DNA of 64,000 nucleotides from Arthrobacter mangrovi (GCF_026011795.1 NZ_BRVS01000011.1:1-64000); one strand, 5' to 3'; positions 31,842-40,766 are shown, numbered from the stretch's first letter. The notes: generated by a model from the sequence alone, not told the origin. A program made the numbers and translations.

Positions 31842-33740
31842 TCAGTGCTGGGGCTGGCGGGCCTGCAGCAGCGGCGCGAAGAACGCGCCCAGCTCGTCCT
31901 TCGCGGTCAGCGGCAGGACGTTCGCCACGTACTGGTCCGGGCGGACCACCACGACGACGCCGTTGCGGTCCAGGCCGCGGGCATCGAAGATGTCGTCGTC
32001 CGGGACGATGCCGTAGACCTTCTGCAGGTCGGTCAGCTTGAACGGGCCCACCTCCGGCTTGAAGACCGTGGGGACGGCGTTGATGTCGATGTCCTCGTGC
32101 GGCTGCTGGTAGATGACCTTGACGTCGAACCACGCGTCGTCGTCCCCGCCCTGCGGCTGGGCCGCCAGCGGGGAATCCTGCGAGGTGGAGAGCCACTCGG
32201 CGAGCTCGGCAGTGGGGGACTCCGCGCCGGGAGCGGCCGGGTCCGCAAAGACGTAGATGCGCCAGCGGCCGTCGGCAGAGGCCTGGTGTCCCAGGTGCAG
32301 CGGGTTCGTGTCGGCTACGCGGCAGGCCATCGCGGACTTGAAGCGCTTGCCGATCGGGAAGCCGGTGGCGAGCGACTGGTGCTTGGCTTCGCCGATGATC
32401 AGCGACGGCGTGTACTCGGTCATGAACCCGGCCGGGAACTCGGCGGTGCGCACGTAGAAGTCCTCGAGCTCCGAGGGATCCTCGAACTCCTCGGGCTTCT
32501 TGGCCATCATGGTGGACCAGGTCTTGTCGAAGTCGATGAGGTTCTTCGCAACGACCTGGCGCTCGGCCGAGTAGGTGGACAGCAGCGACTCGGGGCTGCG
32601 GCCCTCGAGGACGTGCCCCAGCTTCCAGGCGATATTGAAGCCGTCCTGCATGGACACGTTCATGCCCTGGCCGGCCTTCGCGGAGTGGGTGTGGCAGGCG
32701 TCGCCGGTGATGAACACGCGCGGGGTGCGGGTGCCCAGCTGCTCCGGGGTGACGTCGTCGAAGCGGTCCGTGAGCCGGTGCCCGACCTCGTAGACGCTGT
32801 GCCACGCGACGTCGCGCACCTCGACGGTGTACGGGTGCATGATCTCGTTGGCCTTACGGATGATGGTCTCGATCGAGGTCTTGCGGATGGCTCCATTGTC
32901 GTTTTCCGGGACGACCCCGAGGTCGACGTACATGCGGAACAGGTGCCCGCCCTCGCGCGGAATGAGCAGGATGCTGCCGCCGTCGTGGGACTGGATGGCG
33001 CACTTGAGGCGGATGTCCGGGAAGTCGGTCTTGGCGACGACGTCCATGACGCCCCACGCGTGGTTGGCCTGGTCGCCGGCCATGGTGCAGCCGATCGAGG
33101 CGCGGACCTTGCTGCGCGCGCCGTCGGAGCCGATGACGTACTTGGCGTGCACGATCTTCTCCGTGCCCTCCTCCGGGCCGGCGCTGCGCACGAGGGTGAC
33201 CTTGACCGGGTACTCGCCCTCGTCGGCGACCTCCAGCGTCTGGAAGTCCCAGCCGTAGTCGGGCTTCAGGCGGGTGGGGGACTGGGCGGCCACGCGGGCG
33301 AAGTAGTCGAGGACGCGGGCCTGGTTGACGATCAGGTGCTTGAACTCGCTGATGCCGGCCTCGTCGTCCTTGGCGCGGCCGCCGCGGACGATGTTCTTCG
33401 GGTTCTCCGTATCCGGGCGCCAGAACGCCATCTCGGTGATCCAGTACGCCTCGGCGGTGATCTCCTCGGCGAAACCGAAGGCCTGGAACGTCTCGACGCT
33501 GCGGGCCTGGATGCCGTCCGCCTGCCCGATCTCCAGCCGGCCCGGGCGGCGCTCGATGATGCGGGTGGTGATGTCCGGGAACTGGGCAAGCTGCGCGGCG
33601 GCAAGCATGCCCGCGGGGCCGGAGCCGACAATCAGGACGTCCACCTCGGAGGGCAGTTCCTCGGGACGATTGATACCGACGCCGGCGGCCGGCTGGATGC
33701 GCGGGTCACCGGATACGTAACCGTGGTGGTGGAACTGCAC
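31842..33740 (-). CDS. FAD-dependent aromatic hydroxylase, MobA/phenol 2-monooxygenase-like (second copy)
   Basis: A 632-residue flavoprotein monooxygenase. VLIVGSGPAGMLAAAQL near residues 35-51 is the FAD fold. QADGIQARSVETFQAFGFAEE and the second FAD motif GDACHTHSAKAGQGMN are shared almost verbatim with the protein at 6594-8519. A thioredoxin-like C-terminal domain follows. The likely reaction is ring hydroxylation of a hydroxybenzoate. It ends at the 21-bp terminator and starts next to a TTCGAT-A-ATCGAA palindrome of the kind bound by IclR-family regulators of aromatic pathways. No IclR gene is in the window. Confidence 0.85.
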   Translation of the reverse strand: MQFHHHGYVSGDPRIQPAAGVGINRPEELPSEVDVLIVGSGPAGMLAAAQLAQFPDITTRIIERRPGRLEIGQADGIQARSVETFQAFGFAEEITAEAYWITEMAFWRPDTENPKNIVRGGRAKDDEAGISEFKHLIVNQARVLDYFARVAAQSPTRLKPDYGWDFQTLEVADEGEYPVKVTLVRSAGPEEGTEKIVHAKYVIGSDGARSKVRASIGCTMAGDQANHAWGVMDVVAKTDFPDIRLKCAIQSHDGGSILLIPREGGHLFRMYVDLGVVPENDNGAIRKTSIETIIRKANEIMHPYTVEVRDVAWHSVYEVGHRLTDRFDDVTPEQLGTRTPRVFITGDACHTHSAKAGQGMNVSMQDGFNIAWKLGHVLEGRSPESLLSTYSAERQVVAKNLIDFDKTWSTMMAKKPEEFEDPSELEDFYVRTAEFPAGFMTEYTPSLIIGEAKHQSLATGFPIGKRFKSAMACRVADTNPLHLGHQASADGRWRIYVFADPAAPGAESPTAELAEWLSTSQDSPLAAQPQGGDDDAWFDVKVIYQQPHEDIDINAVPTVFKPEVGPFKLTDLQKVYGIVPDDDIFDARGLDRNGVVVVVRPDQYVANVLPLTAKDELGAFFAPLLQARQPQH

Positions 33741-33806
33741 GGGCTTTCCTCACTTCGTTCTGCTGTTAGTGGCCATCTGGCGTGTGTTCGTTATCGGAAT
33801 GCTCGG

Positions 33807-33819
33807 TTCGATAATCGAA
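33807..33819. promoter_or_regulatory. IclR-type palindrome TTCGAT-A-ATCGAA upstream of the second hydroxylase
   Basis: A perfect 6+1+6 palindrome 67 bases before the hydroxylase start. It is flanked by CGTTAT at 33789-33794 and ATAACG at 33819-33824, which extend the symmetry. From memory it resembles operators of PcaR/PobR-type IclR regulators. Confidence 0.55.
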
Positions 33820-33916
33820 TAACGTGTGCTAAGACACTGTACGACAAACATGACGCAGGTAACAACTGTGACTTTTTGGCATTTGGGCCGCGCGGCGATG
33901 CGCGCGGCGGGGCGGC

Positions 33917-34007
33917 GTGAGGAGCCGCCGAAACAGCAGCGGGCGGAGGCGACCTTTCGCCTCCGCCCGCTGGCACCGCCGTCGTTAGCTTTCGGCAACG
34001 ACGGCGG
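33917..34007. terminator. Cluster of three hairpins at the end of the secreted phosphoesterase gene
   Basis: A GGCGGC/GCCGCC stem lies near 33911-33930. It is followed by a perfect 14-bp stem, AGCGGGCGGAGGCG at 33938-33951 with 33958-33971. The third is CCGCCGTCGTT at 33976-33986 with AACGACGGCGG at 33997-34007. The gap 33741-34119 shows no credible gene. The hairpins lie 3' of the minus-strand gene ending at 34120. Confidence 0.65.
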
Positions 34008-34119
34008 ACGGGGTGCCTCTAGTGCTGTTTGGCGCGGTTGCGCTCGATGGCCGCGCGGACAAGGGTGCCGGGTCGGTGTGCCGGCGGCCCGCGAAGCGCG
34101 AGCCGCCGGCAGGCCTGCC

Positions 34120-35160
34120 CTACTTGGTGCCGGTGTAGGGGACGCGCTCCCAGGTGAGGACCTCGTCCGTGGCGGCCGCGTTGGGGGCGACGGTGAAGCG
34201 CATCCACTCGTTGGACGTGGCGGCGCCCTCGACGGTGACGCGGTCCAGATTCCCGAGCGGCTGCTGTCCGTAGACCTCGAGCCAAGGCGAGCCGGCGGCC
34301 AGCGGCTGGTCGGCGTTGTAGGAGTGGCTGTCGCCGTTGATCAAGTAGACGGGGCCGCCGAAGGACCGCGCGCCGGCGGCGAGGGCGTCGACGATCGGGC
34401 GGAAGCCGGAGACCTGGTCCGGGTTTTCCTCGACGCCGTTGGCCAGCTGGAAGGGATCGAACATGTCCGCCTGGGTCATAACGACGACGGCGCGGGCGTT
34501 GGTGCGCCGGGCGTCGGCGAAGGTTTCCTGCAGCTGGGCGACGTCCGCGGCGGTGCGGGTAGCGACCTCATCGAGCTGCTCGTTGGTGGCCTCGGTGAGT
34601 CCGAGCCCGCTCCACGGCGCGAGCGAGTTGTTGGAGCCTTGGGTGTTGATGACGGAGAAGGCAGCGCGGTTCTTTCCGAAGGTGACGTTCTCCGGCAGGC
34701 CCAGGTGCGCCTGGGAATCCACCGGCATGGTGCCGCCGAGGGTCTTGCCCGGGTCGGCGAAGAACATGCCGCGCAGGGTGTCCAGGCGCTCCAGCGGGTT
34801 GTAGGAGCCGTTGTTGGCCCGGTGGCAGTCAACCCACTCGTTGTCGCCCGGCGTGTAGACCAGCGGGGCCTCGAAGCGGTCGAACTGCTCCTTGATGTTG
34901 GCGAAGTACTCGTCGGTGCACTGTGCGGAGCCGGCCTTGATGTCGCCAACGTGGGCGATGAAGCCCAGGTCGTCCTGCTGGTTGAGTTCGGAGACCATCT
35001 CCGGGAACTGTGCCACCTGGGCTTCGCCGTAGGGGACGTCGCCGATGACGCCGAAGGTGTAGGCATCATCGGCGGAGGCGAGCGCCGGTGCCGCCGCCAT
35101 CAACGAGGCGGTGGCGGCGACGGCCAGGGCGGAGGCGGCGGCGAGCAAGCGGGACTTCAT
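34120..35160 (-). CDS. Secreted calcineurin-like metallophosphoesterase
   Basis: A 346-residue protein with a Sec signal peptide (MKSRLLAAASALAVAATASL then LASADD). Metal-site elements are FGVIGDVPYG (Asp), FIAHVGDIKAG (Asp), VYTPGDNEWVDC (GDN) and LINGDSHSYN (His). This places it in the calcineurin-type phosphoesterase superfamily, exported to the cell surface or medium. ATG 35160 has GCAGGAG upstream. Its substrate, perhaps organic phosphates or nucleotides, is not evident. Three stacked hairpins lie after its stop. Confidence 0.85.
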   Translation of the reverse strand: MKSRLLAAASALAVAATASLMAAAPALASADDAYTFGVIGDVPYGEAQVAQFPEMVSELNQQDDLGFIAHVGDIKAGSAQCTDEYFANIKEQFDRFEAPLVYTPGDNEWVDCHRANNGSYNPLERLDTLRGMFFADPGKTLGGTMPVDSQAHLGLPENVTFGKNRAAFSVINTQGSNNSLAPWSGLGLTEATNEQLDEVATRTAADVAQLQETFADARRTNARAVVVMTQADMFDPFQLANGVEENPDQVSGFRPIVDALAAGARSFGGPVYLINGDSHSYNADQPLAAGSPWLEVYGQQPLGNLDRVTVEGAATSNEWMRFTVAPNAAATDEVLTWERVPYTGTK

Positions 35161-35259
35161 GGTGTGCTCCTGCGAGTGGTTCGAGGGGAGGGACACCATG
35201 AAGTTAGGCGGGCGGGGTGGACGGACGGAGGCGGTGGGGTGGCCGGCGGGTTAACCGTT

Positions 35260-35272
35260 CCGCCGCCGTCGT
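35260..35272. repeat. Single GTCGTT repeat arm after the isomerase gene
   Basis: CCGCCGCCGTCGTT lies about 30 bases 3' of the RpiB-type isomerase stop. It matches the arm found at other gene ends, but no partner arm is seen. Confidence 0.4.
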
Positions 35273-35300
35273 TCCCGTGCCGGTGTCCTGGACCGGTGCC

Positions 35301-35786
35301 TCAGGCGCCGCCCGTGGCCGCGGCCGCCCCTTCGAAGTCCTCAAGCACCTGGACCTTCGCCGCCGAGGCGGAGGACGGGTCGAAGGTGTAGCCGATCCAC
35401 TCCTTGGCGAGCCGCCGGGCCAGTTCGAGGCCGATGACGCGCTGGCCCATGGTCAGGATCTGGCAGTTGTTCGAGAGCACGGAGCGCTCCACGGAGAAGG
35501 AATCGTGCGCGGTGGCCGCGCGGATGCCCTCGACCTTGTTGGCGGAGATGGCCACGCCCAGGCCCGTGCCGCAGAACAGGATGGCGCGGTCGGCGCGGCC
35601 GTCCCGGATGAGCTCGCCGGCGGCGATGCCGATGTACGGGTAGGGCTTGTTGAAGTCCTCGTCAGCGCGGTTGACGCCGATGTCGATGATTTCGCCCACG
35701 CGCGGGTCCTGCCGCAGGTCGGCCAGGATCTGGTCCTTGTAATCGACGCCGGCTTCGTCCGAGCCGAGGATGAGTCGCAGTGTCAT
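35301..35786 (-). CDS. derI: RpiB/LacAB-family sugar-phosphate isomerase, probable D-erythrulose 4-phosphate isomerase
   Basis: A 161-residue enzyme. LGSDEAGVDYKDQI, LFCGTGLGVAISANKVEGIRAA (catalytic Cys) and TMGQRVIGLELARRL are hallmarks of the RpiB fold, which interconverts aldose and ketose phosphates. It lies nine bases after the DAK-family kinase. That kinase/isomerase pair is known from mycobacterial erythrulose catabolism (DerK/DerI), where it makes erythrose 4-phosphate. A ribose- or other pentose-phosphate substrate is the main alternative. It is the last gene of a four-gene minus-strand operon. Confidence 0.75.
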   Translation of the reverse strand: MTLRLILGSDEAGVDYKDQILADLRQDPRVGEIIDIGVNRADEDFNKPYPYIGIAAGELIRDGRADRAILFCGTGLGVAISANKVEGIRAATAHDSFSVERSVLSNNCQILTMGQRVIGLELARRLAKEWIGYTFDPSSASAAKVQVLEDFEGAAAATGGA

Positions 35787-35795
35787 GGGAGGTCC

Positions 35796-37550
35796 TTACT
35801 TCGTTTGCGCGTTGGTAGTGGTGAAGCGGTCGACGACGGCGGCGGCCACCATCGCGAGGGACGTGGCGCCCGGGTCAGGGGTGCCGATGCTCTTTTCCGC
35901 CAGCGGCCTGGCGCGGCCCTTCTTCGGGATGAAGGCCGCCGTAGCCTCGGCGGCCGACGCGGCCGCGCGGGCGGCTTCGTGCCAGGCGGCCTGCGGGGCG
36001 GCGCCGTTGCCGGTGGCATCAACCAGGGTGCGGACGAGCGGCAGCAGGGCGTCCACGAGGGTCTTGTCGCCGGCTTCGGCCTTGCCCAGGGTGAGGATAC
36101 GGTTCGTGAAGGCCTGGGCCGCGGCGACGAGCCCGGCCGGTGAGGGGGCCGCCTCGTCGCCGAGGCTTTCCCCGGCGGCCCGCAGGCCACCGCCCCACAG
36201 GACGCCGGAGGTGCCGCCTGCCTTGGCCGCCCACGCGTCGCCCGCCGTGGCCAGCATGGTTCCGGCCCCCGCGCCGTTGTCGAGGGCGAGGACGGCGGCG
36301 TCGAACGCGGCGTCGATGCCGCGGACCATGCCGCGGCCGTGGTCGCCGTCGCCCGCGATGGCGTCCATGTCCCCGAGCCTGGATTCAGCCTCGTGGAGCG
36401 TCAGCCGCGCGGTTTCCAGCGCGGACATGCAATGCTGCGCGAACCGCCGGGATTCCTCGGAGGAGGCGGGGACCGGGGCGGCCGAAGCCTGCGCTTCGTC
36501 CGGCGCCGCCTCGGCAGCGTCCGTACTTTCGCCGCCCGCGGCTGCCGCGCCGGCCAGCGAGCCGCGGCGGAAGGCCGGGGTCTCCGCGGGGGCGGCCCAG
36601 AGCTGCTCGAGTTCGTCGTCCAGCCAGGTGACCGTGAGCGAGACGCCCGCCATGTCGAGGGAGGTCACGAGCTCGCCGACCTCGGGCAGGACCAGGGTGT
36701 GGCCGGCCTCGCGGAGCAGCGCCGAGACGGTCCGCCACAGCACGAAGAGTTCCTCATGCTTGGTGGAGCCTAGGCCGTTGAGGATGACGGCGAGCCGGGA
36801 GCCGCCCTCGACGGGTGCCTCGGCCAGCACGCGCCCGACGAGTTCCCGGGCCAGCTCCGCGGCGGAGGGCAGTTCGGTGTCGTGCAGCCCGGGTTCGCCG
36901 TGGATCCCGAGCCCGAGGCCCATCTGCCCGTCCGCGACCGTGAACAGCGGGGTGTCCGCGCCGGGGAAGGTGCAGCCGGCGAAGGCGGCGCCCATGGTAC
37001 GGGTGAGGCTGTTGGCCTTGCGCCCCAGCCGGACCACATCGTCGAAGCCCGCTCCGGCCTCGGCCGCGGCGCCCATGACCTTGAAGACCGTGAAGTCGCC
37101 GGCGATGCCGCGGCGCTTGTCGACCTCGCCCGCCGCCGCGGACGCGATGTCGTCCGTGACGATGACGTTCTCCACCCGGATGCCCTCGGCCGCCAGCCGC
37201 TCGGTGGCGAGGCCGAAGTTCATTACGTCGCCGGCGTAGTTGCCGTAGGTGAAGACGACGCCGCCGCCGGACTCGGCGGCCCTGGCCACCGAGTAGGCCT
37301 GCTGCGCGGACGGCGAGGTGAAGATGTTGCCCACCACGGCGCCGTCGGCAAAGCCCGGCCCGATCAGTCCGGCGAACGCTGGGTAGTGGCCCGAGCCGCC
37401 GCCGGGAATGACGGCCACCTTCGGCTGCGCCGGACGGTGCCGGCGGACGGCCCCGCCGTCGACCTGGCGCACCTGGTTCGGGTGGAGCTCGCAGAAGCCC
37501 TGCAGGGCCTCTTCGGCGAAGACGGCCGGGTCATTGAAGATTCTGGTCAT
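35796..37550 (-). CDS. derK: DAK1-DAK2 fused dihydroxyacetone/erythrulose kinase
   Basis: A 584-residue two-domain kinase. The N-terminal DhaK domain has IPGGGSGHYPAFAGLIG and GIHGEPG, whose His covalently holds the keto sugar. A linker rich in Ala/Glu near residues 335-365 leads to a DhaL domain with AIAGDGDHGRGM (Mg/ATP site) and GGTSGVLWGGGL. ATP-dependent DAK fusions phosphorylate dihydroxyacetone or tetruloses. With an RpiB-type isomerase next to it, D-erythrulose 4-kinase is the leading idea. Dihydroxyacetone kinase remains possible because a transketolase is also in the locus. The linker is longer than usual. Confidence 0.8.
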   Translation of the reverse strand: MTRIFNDPAVFAEEALQGFCELHPNQVRQVDGGAVRRHRPAQPKVAVIPGGGSGHYPAFAGLIGPGFADGAVVGNIFTSPSAQQAYSVARAAESGGGVVFTYGNYAGDVMNFGLATERLAAEGIRVENVIVTDDIASAAAGEVDKRRGIAGDFTVFKVMGAAAEAGAGFDDVVRLGRKANSLTRTMGAAFAGCTFPGADTPLFTVADGQMGLGLGIHGEPGLHDTELPSAAELARELVGRVLAEAPVEGGSRLAVILNGLGSTKHEELFVLWRTVSALLREAGHTLVLPEVGELVTSLDMAGVSLTVTWLDDELEQLWAAPAETPAFRRGSLAGAAAAGGESTDAAEAAPDEAQASAAPVPASSEESRRFAQHCMSALETARLTLHEAESRLGDMDAIAGDGDHGRGMVRGIDAAFDAAVLALDNGAGAGTMLATAGDAWAAKAGGTSGVLWGGGLRAAGESLGDEAAPSPAGLVAAAQAFTNRILTLGKAEAGDKTLVDALLPLVRTLVDATGNGAAPQAAWHEAARAAASAAEATAAFIPKKGRARPLAEKSIGTPDPGATSLAMVAAAVVDRFTTTNAQTK

Positions 37551-37583
37551 GGGAGTTCTTTCGGTCTGGGGAGCCGGAACCGG

Positions 37584-38357
37584 CTAGTGCAGGTGGCTTC
37601 CGCCGTTGATGTCGAACGTGGCGCCGGTCAGGTAAGCGGCGTCCTGGCTGGAGAGGAAGGTGATGACGGCGGCGACTTCCTCGGTGGTGGCGGTGCGGCC
37701 GAGCGGGACGTCGGCCGCGATGGCTGCCTCCAGTTCGGGGGTGGTGCCGACGCGAATGTTCGTGTCGACGGCGCCGGGCGTCACCGCGTTGACGGTGACG
37801 CCGCTGTCGCCCAGCTCGCGGGCCAGGGCCTTGGTGAAGCCGAGGATGGCTGCCTTGGCGGAGGAGTAGGGAACCTTGCCGAACACGCCGCCGCCGCGCT
37901 GCGCGGAGACCGAGGACATGTTGACGATGCGGCCCCACTTGTTCTCCAGCATCGCGGGCAGGAAGGCCTTCGTGACCAGGTAGGTGCCGGTGGCGTTGAC
38001 GGCCATGACCTTGTTCCAGAGGTCGAGCGTGGTCTCCAGGAACGGCACGGGCGAGGTGATGCCGGCGATGTTGGCCAGCGCCCCCACGGGAGGCAGGTTG
38101 CCGGCCCGGACTTCGGCGTCGACCGCGGCCTGGGCGGCGGCCACGGACGCTTCGCTGGTGACGTCGATTTCGTGGCCGAAGGCCGGGACGTTCAGCTCGT
38201 TGCCGATCGCGCGGGCAACCTTCGCGGACTTCTCGCCGTCGAGGTCGAGGATGACGATGGCCCAGCCCTCGCGGGCATAGCGGCGGGCGGTGGCCTCGCC
38301 GATGCCGCGCTCGGACGTGGCGCCGGTGACGACGGCGGTGCGCTGGATGGTGGTCAT
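37584..38357 (-). CDS. SDR-family polyol/sugar dehydrogenase
   Basis: A 257-residue classical short-chain dehydrogenase. The cofactor loop TGATSERGIG is unusual in having two extra residues before GIG. VILDLDG provides the acidic residue for NAD preference. NIAG, the Ser of VNMSSVS and Tyr/Lys of YSSAK complete the active site, and the C-terminus ends YLTGATFDINGG. In this operon it could oxidise a tetritol or related polyol to the ketose that the DAK kinase phosphorylates. That role is inferred from position. It lies 33 bases before the kinase gene. Confidence 0.85.
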   Translation of the reverse strand: MTTIQRTAVVTGATSERGIGEATARRYAREGWAIVILDLDGEKSAKVARAIGNELNVPAFGHEIDVTSEASVAAAQAAVDAEVRAGNLPPVGALANIAGITSPVPFLETTLDLWNKVMAVNATGTYLVTKAFLPAMLENKWGRIVNMSSVSAQRGGGVFGKVPYSSAKAAILGFTKALARELGDSGVTVNAVTPGAVDTNIRVGTTPELEAAIAADVPLGRTATTEEVAAVITFLSSQDAAYLTGATFDINGGSHLH

Positions 38358-38382
38358 GGTGTCTCCTTGGGTTGTTGCGTTG

Positions 38383-39210
38383 CTAGATGAGGTCCGAGAT
38401 GAAGGCGGCCGCCGCTGCGGCTGCCGCCGGGCGTTCGTCGTGGTCGACGTCGCGGGTTTCGAGTTCCAGGGAAAAGCGGCCGGTGTAGCCCTTGTCCGCC
38501 AGCGACTTCAGGCCGGCCGCGAAGTCCGCCTGGCCGTTGCCGATGCTGAGGTTGATGTTTCCGGGGACGGCATCGCGCAGGTGGACGTGCGCGATGCGCC
38601 CATGGAAGCGCTCCACGAAGTCCTCGGGGCTGCCGCCGGAGGCGACGATGTGGCTGAAATCCATGACGACCTGCACGTCCGTGCCGGCGAGCCGGTCGGT
38701 CAGCCGCTGCGCGCGTTCGGTGTCGTGGCAGAGGCGGAAGAAGTGCAGGGATTCGGTCCAGAGTCCGACGCCGGTCTCCGCCGCGCGCTCGCCGGCTACG
38801 GCGAGTTCGGCGGCGACGAGGTCGAGGTCCTGGTCCAGGGTGCCGAGGGGGTTGTTGTCCAGCGCGCCGCACGGCAGTACCAGCGCCTCCGCGGCGGTCT
38901 GCCCCGCGAGGGCGAGCAGCATGTCCAGGTGCCGGGAGCGCTGCGCCCGCTCTTCCGCGGAGAGCGGGCGGTTCAGGTCGCCGATGTCGCCGTTGATGGA
39001 GCGCACGCGCAGTCCGGAGGCGGCGACGATCCCTGCGACGGCGGTGACCGCCTGCTCGTCGAGGACGTAGGGCACGTGGTCGCACACGCCCGGCAGGGCA
39101 CCCAGATCGATCTCGGTGAAGCCGAGGCCGGCGATGGTGGCCAGCGCCGTGGCGAGGTCCTGGTGCCGAAAGCTGATGGTGGAGCAGCCCAGCCGCGAAT
39201 GGAAGGTCAT
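38383..39210 (-). CDS. TIM-barrel sugar isomerase/epimerase (AP endonuclease family 2)
   Basis: A 275-residue barrel protein starting MTFHSRLGCSTISFRHQDL. Typical metal-site strands are GLGFTEIDLGALPG, GLWTESLHFFRL, VQVVMDFSHIVASGGSPE, HVHLRDAVPGNINLSIGNG and FSLELETRD, which carry the Glu, Asp, His and Glu ligands of the xylose-isomerase-like superfamily. It is first in the minus-strand operon, directly behind the operator region. It may isomerise or epimerise the C4/C5 ketose or its phosphate. A run of alanines in the C-terminus (residues 260-270) is a benign local expansion. Confidence 0.82.
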   Translation of the reverse strand: MTFHSRLGCSTISFRHQDLATALATIAGLGFTEIDLGALPGVCDHVPYVLDEQAVTAVAGIVAASGLRVRSINGDIGDLNRPLSAEERAQRSRHLDMLLALAGQTAAEALVLPCGALDNNPLGTLDQDLDLVAAELAVAGERAAETGVGLWTESLHFFRLCHDTERAQRLTDRLAGTDVQVVMDFSHIVASGGSPEDFVERFHGRIAHVHLRDAVPGNINLSIGNGQADFAAGLKSLADKGYTGRFSLELETRDVDHDERPAAAAAAAAFISDLI

Positions 39211-39280
39211 GGGGTCCCTTTTAGGAAGTCGGAACGGGTGGAGCAGTGTTGTGACGCGAACCACGTTAGAGCAGTCGACT

Positions 39281-39377
39281 GTTGACAGTCAACGGTTGAA
39301 GAAATTTTCTGTCGACTGTTGACAGATGCGAGTGGCGCGGCTCACACTGTTTGGCATATCCTGTTGACTGTCAACAG
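39281..39377. promoter_or_regulatory. Three GntR-type operators in the divergent sugar promoter
   Basis: GTTGAC-A-GTCAAC at 39281-39293 and CTGTTGAC-T-GTCAACAG at 39361-39377 are perfect palindromes. A half-site ACTGTTGACAG is at 39315-39325. They lie between the isomerase operon and the transporter gene. The same motif precedes the gntR gene at 42873-42901. Confidence 0.85.
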
Positions 39378-39425
39378 TGACGGAGGTTTCCTCCAGCCTC
39401 CGCCATCGCTTCGAAAGGTAATTCG

Positions 39426-40766
39426 ATGAGCAACGAAGCCCTGACAATGCGCGGCCCCGTTCACGGCACAAAGGACGCCAAGCGCGTCGCCATCGGCTCC
39501 GGAGTTGGCGCCGTTATCGAAACGTACGACTTCATTGGCTTCGGCACCGCCGCGGCCCTGTACTTCGGCACCGCCTTCTTCCCGGGCGGCGACCCCCTCA
39601 CCGGCACCCTGGCGGCGTTCGCGACCCTCGGCGTCGGCTTCGCGGCCCGCCCGCTGGGCGGCATCATCGGCGGGCACCTCGGCGACCGGATCGGACGCAA
39701 GCCGGTGCTGGTCTCCTCGCTGATCCTCATGGGTTTGGCCACCTTCGCCATCGGCCTGCTGCCGACCTACGCGCAGGTCGGCCTCCTGGCTCCGGCGCTG
39801 CTGGTCACCGTCCGAGTCATCCAGGGCCTGGCCTTCGGCGCCGAGTGGGGCGGGGCCATCCTGATGAGCTACGAGCACGCGCCCTGGAAGCAGAAGGGCA
39901 AGTACACCGGCATCGTGCAGGCCGGCTTCCCGGTGGGCCTGCTCCTGGCCAATCTCGTCTTCCTCTTCAGCGTGCATCTGGGCAACGAGTGGGCCTGGCG
40001 CGTGCCGTTCCTGGCCAGCATCATCCTGGTCGCGGTGGGCCTGATCATCCGCTCCAAGGTGCCCGAGTCCCCGGTCTTCGAGGACGTCAAGGAACACGGC
40101 GACATCGTGAAGTCCCCGATCGTCGAGGTCATCCGCGACGACTGGCGCAACATCGTGCGCGGCATCGGCCTGCGCATCGCGGAGACCGCCGGCTACGCCG
40201 TGTCCGTCACTTACATGATTTCCTACCTGCACAACTCCGGGCTGGCCGACAAGACCCAGACCCTGGTCGCGCTGTGCATCGCCTCCGGCATCGGCATCTT
40301 CGCCACCATGGCCTGGGGCCGCCTGACGGACAAGGTGGGCCGCCGCCCGGTCTACATCGCCTCCACCGCGTTCGCCGTCCTCTTCGGCGTCCCGATGTTC
40401 CTGCTGGTCAACACGGGCCTGTTCCTCTTCATCATCGCCACCATCGTGATCTCCTACGCGGTCTGCCAGAACTCGCTGGCCGGTGCCCAGGGCGCCTGGT
40501 TCCCCGAGCTGTTCCAGGCCAAGACCCGCTCGACGGGCGCCTCGCTGGCCTACCAGATCTCGGCGATGGTCTCCGGCTTCACCCCCTTCATCACCACCCT
40601 GCTGTTCGTGGCCCTGGGCTGGGTCGGACCGGCGCTGCTGTTCAGCCTCTACGGCGCCATCGGCCTGTGGGCCGCGCTGGCAACCCGCGAAACCTGGGGC
40701 CCCCGGGAGCGCCGCCTGGCCGCGGAGGCCGCGGCGACCACCAAGCCGGCCAAAGTGACCGCCTGA
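39426..40766 (+). CDS. MFS transporter, metabolite:H+ symporter (MHS/ProP-ShiA) type
   Basis: A 446-residue carrier with about 12 helices. GVGAVIETYDFIGFGTAA, RPLGGIIGGHLGDRIGRKPVL, RVIQGLAFGAEWGGAILMSYEHAP and the second-half motif GRLTDKVGRRPVY are signatures of the MHS branch of the major facilitator superfamily. It is expected to import an organic solute with protons. Position points to the sugar, polyol or sugar acid used by the flanking enzymes. It is the first plus-strand gene after the three operators. A 140-base gap separates it from the transketolase genes. Confidence 0.87.
   Translation: MSNEALTMRGPVHGTKDAKRVAIGSGVGAVIETYDFIGFGTAAALYFGTAFFPGGDPLTGTLAAFATLGVGFAARPLGGIIGGHLGDRIGRKPVLVSSLILMGLATFAIGLLPTYAQVGLLAPALLVTVRVIQGLAFGAEWGGAILMSYEHAPWKQKGKYTGIVQAGFPVGLLLANLVFLFSVHLGNEWAWRVPFLASIILVAVGLIIRSKVPESPVFEDVKEHGDIVKSPIVEVIRDDWRNIVRGIGLRIAETAGYAVSVTYMISYLHNSGLADKTQTLVALCIASGIGIFATMAWGRLTDKVGRRPVYIASTAFAVLFGVPMFLLVNTGLFLFIIATIVISYAVCQNSLAGAQGAWFPELFQAKTRSTGASLAYQISAMVSGFTPFITTLLFVALGWVGPALLFSLYGAIGLWAALATRETWGPRERRLAAEAAATTKPAKVTA

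Noticed and set aside
31812-33920. 702-codon plus-strand frame opposite the second hydroxylase
   Set aside because: Antisense of a well-supported flavoprotein; no motifs.
33750-33998. 82-codon minus-strand frame in the gap upstream of the second hydroxylase
   Set aside because: It runs through the palindrome and the 14-bp hairpin and has no Shine-Dalgarno sequence or protein-like pattern.
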